DNA of 64,000 nt from Cheiracanthium punctorium (taxonomy: Eukaryota; Arthropoda; Arachnida; Araneae; Cheiracanthiidae): positions 62,001-126,000 of the forward strand of contig JAWZYV010014418.1 in assembly GCA_038373885.1 (NCBI GenBank), in the 5' to 3' direction. The notes under the pieces are model-generated. The model was not told the origin of the DNA and made no database searches. It saw nothing but the letters and a program-made list of their open reading frames with translations. Made by a program: the position numbers and the translations under genes. Of the stretch, positions 57,080 to 64,000 are shown one piece after another; positions within the stretch are counted from its first letter, which is position 1, and each line of letters begins with the position of its first letter.

Positions 57080-58460
57080 CAGTGTTTCACTGTGTACCTC
57101 AAATTGAGGCTACAAACTAGATAAATTTTTACTAATTCCTAATATTTATCTTTTAAATTATGGCTTTGAAAGTATGAAGACCACACCAATATTTTAAAAA
57201 CAAATAATTATACACATGAAAACAAGAAGGTAAAACAAAATTACTTTTAGTAACGAAATTTACTTTCAATGGTGAAAATCCAATAATTTTCTATATCTAT
57301 TGTGAAAATGCGATTATCTCCAAATCACATCAGTAACTGGAACATATACTTGTATAGTAGGTGTGTGAGTTACAACTTTCAGTAACAAACCCTATTGATT
57401 TTAGATAGCATGTTTAAATGTACCCCAACTTCCCCTACGTACCCTATCCCACAGTGCGGAATTTTCATGTACATGAGGGATCTTGGAACTCATCCGTAGC
57501 GTACGTCAAGAGTCTACTGTATTTTTTTTTTAACTTATTAGTTATTTATTTCTATTGTTTAAAATTATCTTAGCGGTATTAATGTAGTATGGATAACTAA
57601 AAGTAATCATTTTATTTTTACTAACTAGTTGAATTAACCATGAAATGACTTGACCAACAACTGATCAGAATCCGTGATATAATTTTTGGGATTGTAAATG
57701 TAAATCTAGAAATTTTATACAGGAGATAAATATTCATAATAATGCTCACCGTTAATCTATTGTGATGTCTCAGTTGTTATGAATTAAAAAAATATTCAAG
57801 GAGCTTAAATCTCAAAGTTTTTTTTTTGTGTGGTTTATATATTATTGAAAATTGCAATTAACTTTTGAGTGAACTAAATCCAAAACATCTGTCTCTTATT
57901 TTCTCCAAGAAGTAGAAAAGAAAACTGCAACTTCTAGTTAGAGAATACAAATAGTACTCCCTTTTCTCCATTCTTCCAAATAAAAGTTTGAGGGACTTTA
58001 TTTTTCTACTAATGTTTATGTTTGTTGTGTATGAGTTACAGCTAAGCTGGATGACCCTTCTTTTGTTGATATTATCCACACAACTTGTCAAAAACAAACG
58101 ATGGATTTGATTGGAATTATTTTGGAATCCCTTCTCTTATAAGCGTTATTAAAATTTGCTTTAAAGTGAAAATGGTATTTTTGGATGTCTCAGACGAAGG
58201 AATTACGAAAAAATAAATTTGATTAAATATGGCGAAGTAAGTAATAATCTATTACCAGAAAGCTCATGTGTTATAATAATATTGTTTTATTGAAGTAATT
58301 TTTTATACGTATCGGTCACGTAGCTCAAATTTTTGTGAGGAGCAGCCCAAAATATAGGAAATGCAGAATTTCTTACAAAAAAGCTTGATTATTTTCATTT
58401 TTTTAAAAAGACAAATGTCAGAGGGAAGGGGGGGGGAGGTAGAGGAAACAGGTCCTTTTG
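57080..58460. other. AT-rich DNA, no gene recognised
   Basis: Contains pogo/Tc5-like TACCCC words near 57415-57455 and a TCTACTGTATTTTTTTT stretch at 57508 that looks like a single Tigger-type terminus without a partner. About 58316-58445 resembles the interior of the MITE at 38532-38691. Confidence 0.4.
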
Positions 58461-58636
58461 TTATAATACACTCCTCAAAACAATTAAAGGATATTATAAG
58501 TTTTATATAAAACAACGGTATAAGACAAATGTTTTTTGCAGAAAATGGAAAAAGTCAGTCAAAAATGCAAATTTTTCAGATTTTCAAACTTTGGAGTATG
58601 CAAATTTTTAGTTTGACGTCAAAAACGACGCTCAAG

Positions 58637-58865
58637 CCTCACCTTGGCACAGTGGTTATGTCACTTAAAAGGGTAAATGGCCGAAGTGTTAAGGTCCCGG
58701 GTTCGGGTGCCATTGCGCGGCTGTCGATCTAACGGTCTGGAGTTTTGGTAAGATTTCTCCAGATGTAACGTGAATACGCATTAGAACCCCTTAGAAAGTC
58801 CTCCTACCAAGGCATCCCCCCATTCTTGGCAGATTGCCCTAGAGTAGCGTTGCCACATTCAAACA
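58637..58865 (+). repeat. tRNA-derived SINE, copy B, inside Tc1
   Basis: Head GCCTCACCTTGGCACAGTGG with box A, and GGTCCCGGGTTCGGGTGCC with a near-perfect box B. The body matches SINE copy A (38905-39178) over GGCTGTCGATCTAAC, CTGGAGTTTTGGT, CGTGAATACGCATTAGAAC and ACCAAGGCATCCCCC. It ends near AGCGTTGCCACATTCAAACA, after which Tc1 sequence resumes. Confidence 0.88.
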
Positions 58866-59590
58866 AACTCAAACTGTCTGAAATCGACTCAACGCTGCAG
58901 GTTTGTATACTCGCCGAACAATGGCATGTGTTAAGTTAACAGCAAGACATCGTAGGGTCCTCAGGGAGTGGGCAACAGAACATACCAACTGGACAAGAAA
59001 CGAAATGCGCAATATTCTTTTCTCTGACGAGTCCCGCTTTTCTGTTCATCCTGATAATAGGCGTGCATTCATCTGGAGGGAACGTGGTACTAGAAACACC
59101 TCTGCGTTCGTGTTGGAAAATGTCAGATTTGGCGGTGGGGGAGTGATGGTCTATGCTGGTACCTCCATTGATGATCGCACCAATCTCCACATCATTCGAA
59201 ATGGAACTCTGACCGGTCGTCCATATAGGCATGAGATTCTTAGACATTTTGTAGTCCCTTACGCTGCAGCGATTGGAGATAACTTCATGCCAATGGACGA
59301 CAACTGCAGGCTTCATCATGCACGCTTAGTAGATGACTTTTCGAGGAAGGAATCGTACGAATGGAATGGCCAGCGTATTCTCCGGAGATGAACCCAATAG
59401 AACATGTTTGGGACAAACTAGTGAGACGAGTTGCTGGCCGTCTACTACCCCCACATACTCTCCGAGAACTGGAAATAGCTCTTTTTCAGGAGTGTTACAG
59501 TACAGAATACCCCAGCTCCTCATTGACTCTATTCCTCAAAGGTGTTCAACATTGTTGGCAGTCCGGGGAAATCATACCCCCTATTAAAAA
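58866..59590 (+). pseudogene. Tc1-like transposase catalytic domain, N-terminus lost
   Basis: The open part begins around LYTRRTMACVKLTARHRRVL and includes the first Asp in SDESRFSVHPDN and the second in MDDNCRLHHARL. A frameshift near 59340-59360 leads to a second frame with SPEMNPIEHVWDKL, where the catalytic Glu is intact, unlike copy 1. A further shift near 59500 precedes the C-terminal LIDSIPQRCSTLLAVRGNH. The paired-type HTH region is absent because of the SINE-associated loss. The product could not bind its ends or be made as one chain. Confidence 0.88.
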
Positions 59591-60079
59591 CATTTCCTTT
59601 CAAGGAAAAACATTTTTTATTAGTTTTTTCTCAAATGCGAAATTGTGTTTTTTTTTTCTTTTGTACCCAAACGCTCAATAAAATGCATTCTTTTCAGCTA
59701 AGCATGTGTATTTTTTTTAATTTTTTATATAGACTACCAAGACTGTCGATTACATATCAATCATCTAAGCAATTGCCCAGCAGCAAGATCTACCCATAAC
59801 CTCGATAACTTTTAATTGTTTTGAGCAGTGTATATATACTGGTTCTCAAAACCTATGGAAAAATCCCAAAATTAGTAGTAATTCGCCCCAAAATAAGACA
59901 ATCTGTATGAATTTGGAATATGTTGTCAAATAAATGTTTCTGAGTAAAGCTGTAGTATACGAAATAATGTCATTGAAACCAGAATAAATAACTTTCTAGC
60001 CGAACAAAATCTGGTGTTTGAGATTAAGCCGATAATTTTTGCCGTGACTTTAAGGTAAGAAGGGATAGCCAATTTGTAG

Positions 60080-62038
60080 CAATGACTTTCAGTTATCACT
60101 TGCCTGAAGAACTGCTATGAACTACTGGAAAACTAGAGGCAAGACCAAGTCAGACAGAAGTGGCTAGATGGCTAAATGTTAATCTTTCACTGGTTCATAT
60201 ACATTGGCAGCAAATTTTAATTACAGATTCGGCATCCAGTACGTTCAGCCATAGACGGTCAACTGTTATGACCAGCGCCGATGACTGATATTTGTTGTTA
60301 TGTACACGAAAAAATAGAAAAGCAATGCCGACTCAACTGAAATCATCCCTTGCTAAACCCAGCAGAAGGTTGTGTCAACGTTAATTGTGCGTAAAAGGCT
60401 TCTCGAAAGTAGTCTGTAAGCGGGGCAACCCGCCATTTGCGTGCCACACACGCCATGCCACAGAAGAGAATGTTTGAGTTGAGCGAGAACCTGGAATCCC
60501 ATAATAGCACAGATAGTCACAAAGCAGTCATTGTAACGCTTCTTCGTGACTAGTCACCAATTGACGCTTCCGTGAAGTCACAATGTGACTGCTGATTCTT
60601 ACGAATGCAAGCTGACGACAGAGACCGTTTATGTGACTTTTAAATCTGAATCTATCGTTGCACATGTTAACGAGCAATTTCGGTTATAATTTGGAGAAAA
60701 TATGATGAAATCTTGGAGACATTTTTGAATGAATTTGAAAGAATTTAAATTATTGAATTTTTATGAATTTGATTACACATTTGCATGTATAACGTATCAA
60801 ACCTGGTAAACATATCATACTTCATAAGATTATTTTTAATGAAAAAAAATGTTCTAAAAATTATTAGCCTTTTGTTTTACGAATAAATTGGAGAAAAAAA
60901 TTGATTTTTTTTTGGGGGGGGGGAGAGAAACGGGTTTAAAAATTTTATTTATATCATAACATATTAAATATTGAAATTTATGAATTTGAAAATATACTTC
61001 TATGTAATGTATCGAACCTAGCAACTGTTCAAGAAATAATCAGTATTTAATATCACAAATAGATAAATAAAAACACTCAAACTCCTAGAAAACAATATTT
61101 GAAGACAAAAGAAAAAAAAAACTTCCAAAAATTTTTTAATTTATAGCTTAATTTAATAATAATTTTCTCTATTTTTGAAAGTGTGCCACTAAAATTTCGG
61201 CTTTCGAAACTGATTATTGCAATCAGTTCATTTTTTGAAGAAACTGATGCAAGGCTGTATACTGTGATGCCAGCGTGTCCTATTACCAACCAGGTGATCC
61301 GGGTTCGTACGCCTATTCAAGAGCCGGAATATCTATAGGAGGTTCCGAATACTGACAGAGATGGCTGCACCCCTTTATTCTCCTACCGGTCATTGTGAGG
61401 TCACCTTATAAAAGCACTGTGGGATCACAAGGGGATCGTCACATGAGTAGGAAATATAGACTTTGCAGTTATTACACATCGATGTCTCAGCGACTGCTTG
61501 TGACTGTCACTAAAAGGTCACTTGGAGGTCACGGTGCTATCAGGGCCATTATCATTCATCAAGCATTCGTGAAAAAGATGCAAACGCAAGAGAGAGTGTC
61601 TGTGTTTGGGGTCGGATCAATGTGGGTGGACCCACGGACTGTCTTTCCACGTGGAAACGTGAATCCTCAGACCTTTAGAGATAACATTCTTTATGCTTAT
61701 GTGCGCCCTTATGTCTGGGGCATAGATGTTGATTTCCTGGTTCAGGACTACAGTACTAGACCGCTCACACCTAGCACCGTGGATCTTCAGCAGCAAACAA
61801 TACAGGGCATGCAATGACCAGCTCGATCAGGGGACCAAAATTTTATCGAGCATGCCTGAGATGCTTTAGGAAGACGTACAACTGCTCTCATTCCTCCTCC
61901 TTATACTCTTGCTACGCTTGCAACTGCTTTGCAAAAGCAGTGGCTCTCACTTCCAACGGAACAGACCAACCGCATAGCCGACAGGATTACACATCCCTGT
62001 AGGTGCTGTATTGATTCTAGGAGTGATCATATTCCATA
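60080..62038 (+). pseudogene. Old Tc1-like transposase relic, different family
   Basis: 60080-60500 encodes, in broken frames, LEARPSQTEVARWLNVNLSL followed by a degraded hinge and RRLCQR-type HTH remnants, the N-terminal DNA-binding half of a Tc1 transposase. After an insertion (60515-61505), 61520-62038 encodes the catalytic half: RVSVFGVGSMW, PRGNVNPQTFRDNILYAYVRPY, QQQTIQGMQ and a C-terminal piece with EHA and DALGRR. The catalytic residues themselves are mostly decayed (for example LVQDYS for the second Asp motif). Its GNVNxQxFRDNILxAxVRPY signature differs from the other two Tc1 copies in this window. Confidence 0.8.
60515..61505. mobile_element. ~990-bp insertion with AGTCACAAGCAGTC ends
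   Basis: AGTCACAAAGCAGTC at 60515 is mirrored by GACTGCTTGTGACT ending at 61504. Several further GTGAC/GTCAC words lie just inside both ends (for example GTGACTAGTCACC). The interior is AT-rich. It splits the older Tc1 relic between its DNA-binding and catalytic halves. The target duplication is unclear and the superfamily unknown. Confidence 0.55.
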
Positions 62039-62039
62039 C

Positions 62040-62690
62040 TGAAGGTACTTTTCCTCTATCAAACTGACATATCCAATGTGATGATTTTATACGTACGCTA
62101 ATGTCTATATCACCATAAGTGTCTGGTAATATCTTTTCATGATATTTTATAACTTACTATATGTTGTATACTGTGGGTCAGTTTCATTAAATTCTACATG
62201 TAACTTTTTGAGTAATCGCCATTTTAGTGATTTTTCTTTAATTAATGATAACCTGTGCGTACATGCACTCACACACATACATATATGTATATATATGCAT
62301 GTAAAAACACAAATCATCATGTGACAATGGTTGTACTGTCTGTCGACCACAAGAATAGCTCTCGCCAAGGAGTCTATGCCAGTCTGTCTCTGTGCAAACA
62401 AGTCTCACCCCATTTTCGACAAGAGGGAACCGAGAAGAAAAATGACATGAAATGCGAGGTTACCTTTCATTTTCTGCGGATTTCTCTCACGCTGAAACAC
62501 CCCCCCCCCAATTTGAAATGGAAGGTCCAGTTGCTGGAGCGACCGCCACTAACCACCAGACTTGTTGGCTGGAGCTATTCTTGGGATCAACAGACCGTAC
62601 AAAACTTATAACATATCAAAATTGAAATAAATTTCGACAAAAGAATAGGGTTGAACAGAGATACAGAAAGAATTTTTTTTTTGTTGAGGA
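62040..62690. other. No gene recognised
   Basis: A (AT)/(ACATAT) microsatellite lies at about 62270-62300. A GC-richer piece at 62490-62600 is unassigned. Confidence 0.4.
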
Positions 62691-62699
62691 ATTGAGACT

Positions 62700-62915
62700 A
62701 ATTTTTTTCTCCAATGGGCGGGCATTTTCGGCCATCAGCCTTTTTGACACTACTAAGAGCCACTGGCCATTTTACTATGGGAGCACCCTATGGGCTGCCA
62801 GAATTAGCCCTTTGAAGGGACGGACAAGTTAAAATCCATGCCCAAGCCGGAATTCGAACCCGGGACCCGAGGCGTGATAGAATGGTTTTTAAGCCACTTC
62901 ACCACCTGGGCGGCT
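62700..62915 (-). repeat. tRNA-derived SINE, second family
   Basis: On the minus strand it begins AGCCGCCCAGGTGGTGAAGTGG (box A region), followed by GGTCCCGGGTTCGAATTCCGG, a strong box B. The body contains CCTTCAAAGGGCTAATTCTG, GGTGCTCCCATAGTAAAATG and GGCTGATGGCCGAAAATGCC and differs from the SINEs at 38905 and 49624. Acceptor ends do not pair, so it is not a working tRNA. Confidence 0.75.
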
Positions 62916-63410
62916 GAAATTAATTTTAATGTGTACGTAATTTAAGATAAATGCCCGTCCATAGATACATAAAAGATGTCGCTATAAGATTTATCGATAT
63001 GATATAAAATACAGAATTAGACATTTAATAACGTTTATGAATTAATATCTAACTACTACCGTATTAAAGTTTTGTTAGTATTTGAACATACTCTGAACTT
63101 TTCCCGAAATTATAAAAATGCTGAATAAAACTTGCAATTGAAAATTAACATTTTACTCAATTTGGGAACTCTAACTCCACAAACTAACATATTCACCCTT
63201 AGACTCACAAATACATAAGCATTAGTCAAATTTTCTAGCACTGTTTTAAGAAAAATGAAAATTTTTTTAGACCTTATTGAAGAGTGAGTTATGAAACTTT
63301 CAGAACAGTTGTTCATTTTCTTAAAGAACACTTCTTTAACCTTGCCCTTTTGAGAATGGGTTCGTTATCCCCACATAGGAAAACCATAATTTCATTTAGA
63401 GTAAGCTAGT

Positions 63411-63866
63411 TTGAAGACCCGGAATCATGTTTTGAAAGGTAAAAACGGATGTAACTTGCAGCAGCCACATTTTACTCCTTCCTACCAGCAAATCTGTGGT
63501 GCTATTAATAAAAAAATTCAAAGGACCCTGCGAAATAATTACGTTGAAGCCGTGGCAGGTAAAGTCTGGAGTTCTTTGCTGGGTTCTCCTCTTCCCATGA
63601 ACCTCCCTCGCTCGGTCTTCACTGCTAATTGTAGAATTGCGACTGTCCATGACTTTTTGAAAAAACACCTATACCGGATTGGCGTTGTGGACAGCCCTAT
63701 ATGTGTTCTGTGTCTTTCTCAAACTGTTATGGATTTTAATCACTTGACAAGCTGCCCAGCGCTTTCTTACTTAAACTCTTCTGCTGACAACTTTATTTCC
63801 AAGGCTAGCTTTTATTGGGCTGCCAGAGGGCTTATGGCCGATGTGACCGCAGCCCGGACGTAGGAA
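63411..63866 (+). pseudogene. LINE ORF2 C-terminal fragment
   Basis: A 150-codon frame encodes the segment after RT in I/Jockey/R1-group LINEs: LPRSVFTANCRIATVHDFLKK, HLYRIGVVDSPICVLCLSQT and MDFNHLTSCPAL, a CxxC...HxxxC zinc motif, then FYWAARGLMADVTAART before the stop. Spider LINEs that I know have a similar C-terminal signature. The RT and endonuclease are not upstream, so it is 5-prime truncated. The true start of homology is probably near 63440, not the ATG. Its 3-prime untranslated region may continue past the window end. Confidence 0.75.
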
Positions 63867-64000
63867 AAAAATTGTTTCGAAAGGTACGATACGTTCTCCC
63901 TGACTTGTTGAAGTGATAGTTTGTGAAACATTTGCAAAATTTCGAAGTTTTACATAGCTTGATAATTTTATTTTATAACGAAATGTTTCAAAAGTGTCTA

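Larger units (their letters stand above)
58469..59830 (+). mobile_element. Tc1-like transposon copy 2, 1,362 bp
   Basis: The ends CACTCCTCAAAACAATTAAA and TTAATTGTTTTGAGCAGTG are flanked by TA (58467-58468, 59831-59832). It is the same family as 41073-45202: the 5-prime non-coding word GACGTCAAAAACG and the catalytic region match. The segment encoding the N-terminal DNA-binding domains is missing and a SINE sits in its place. Confidence 0.92.

Noticed and set aside
57500..57520. Tigger TIR end (AGAGTCTACTGTA)
   Set aside because: Only one end is visible and no transposase lies nearby; too short to annotate as an element.
62255..62611. 118-codon plus-strand frame
   Set aside because: Begins in a microsatellite and crosses a C run; no recognised domain.

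Overview
The window looks like a piece of an animal nuclear genome, most likely a chelicerate and probably a spider. It is AT-rich, has no operon-like gene packing, and carries a dense layer of eukaryotic transposable elements: Ty3/gypsy, an I/Jockey-group LINE, tRNA-derived SINEs, Tc1/mariner, pogo/Tigger, hAT, piggyBac-like and PIF/Harbinger-like elements. The style of the gypsy gag proteins and of the LINE C-terminal domain resembles spider elements I know of. That assignment is inference. I found no convincing host protein-coding gene in 64 kb; every ORF I can interpret belongs to a mobile element.

Layout. 1-8.8 kb: the C-terminal end of a pogo/Tc5-like transposase, AT-rich DNA, a tRNA-Glu pseudogene, a possible SINE, and a 1.28-kb foldback element. 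8.8-11.1 kb: a hAT MITE and a Tigger-type transposase relic broken by another hAT insertion just after its second catalytic Asp. 12.98-16.85 kb: eight ~346-bp satellite monomers bracketed by two copies of one MITE. 20.7-22.9 kb: a gypsy LTR plus a decayed gag. 24.1-25.8 kb: a LINE reverse transcriptase relic.

26.7-37.1 kb is a nest. A ~280-bp unit is present twice in tandem. A pogo-family DNA transposon (TA target) sits at the end of unit 1, a young Ty3/gypsy element (287-bp LTRs, AGAG target duplication) sits inside the pogo element, and a 1,016-bp hAT element (TGCCAAAT target duplication) sits in unit 2. Each unit preserves the empty site of the other. The gypsy element has the domain order gag-PR-IN-RT-RH, with integrase before reverse transcriptase, and has lost its RT core.

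37.3-45.3 kb: a piggyBac-like MITE, a long-TIR element, a SINE, an array of ~200-bp palindrome-bearing repeats, and a Tc1 element that split a hAT MITE and was itself invaded by two MITEs. 47.8-53.7 kb: a 5.9-kb hAT element (ACTCAGAT duplication) enclosing a second hAT element, a SINE and a foldback MITE. 53.9-64 kb: further MITEs, a second Tc1 copy with a SINE where its DNA-binding region should be, an older Tc1 relic, a SINE and a LINE C-terminal fragment.

Because insertions are nested and several empty sites survive as paralogues, much of the order of events can be read directly. Mobility functions are almost all broken by frameshifts, stops, deletions or a lost catalytic residue. The gypsy element is the youngest (2 differences between LTRs).
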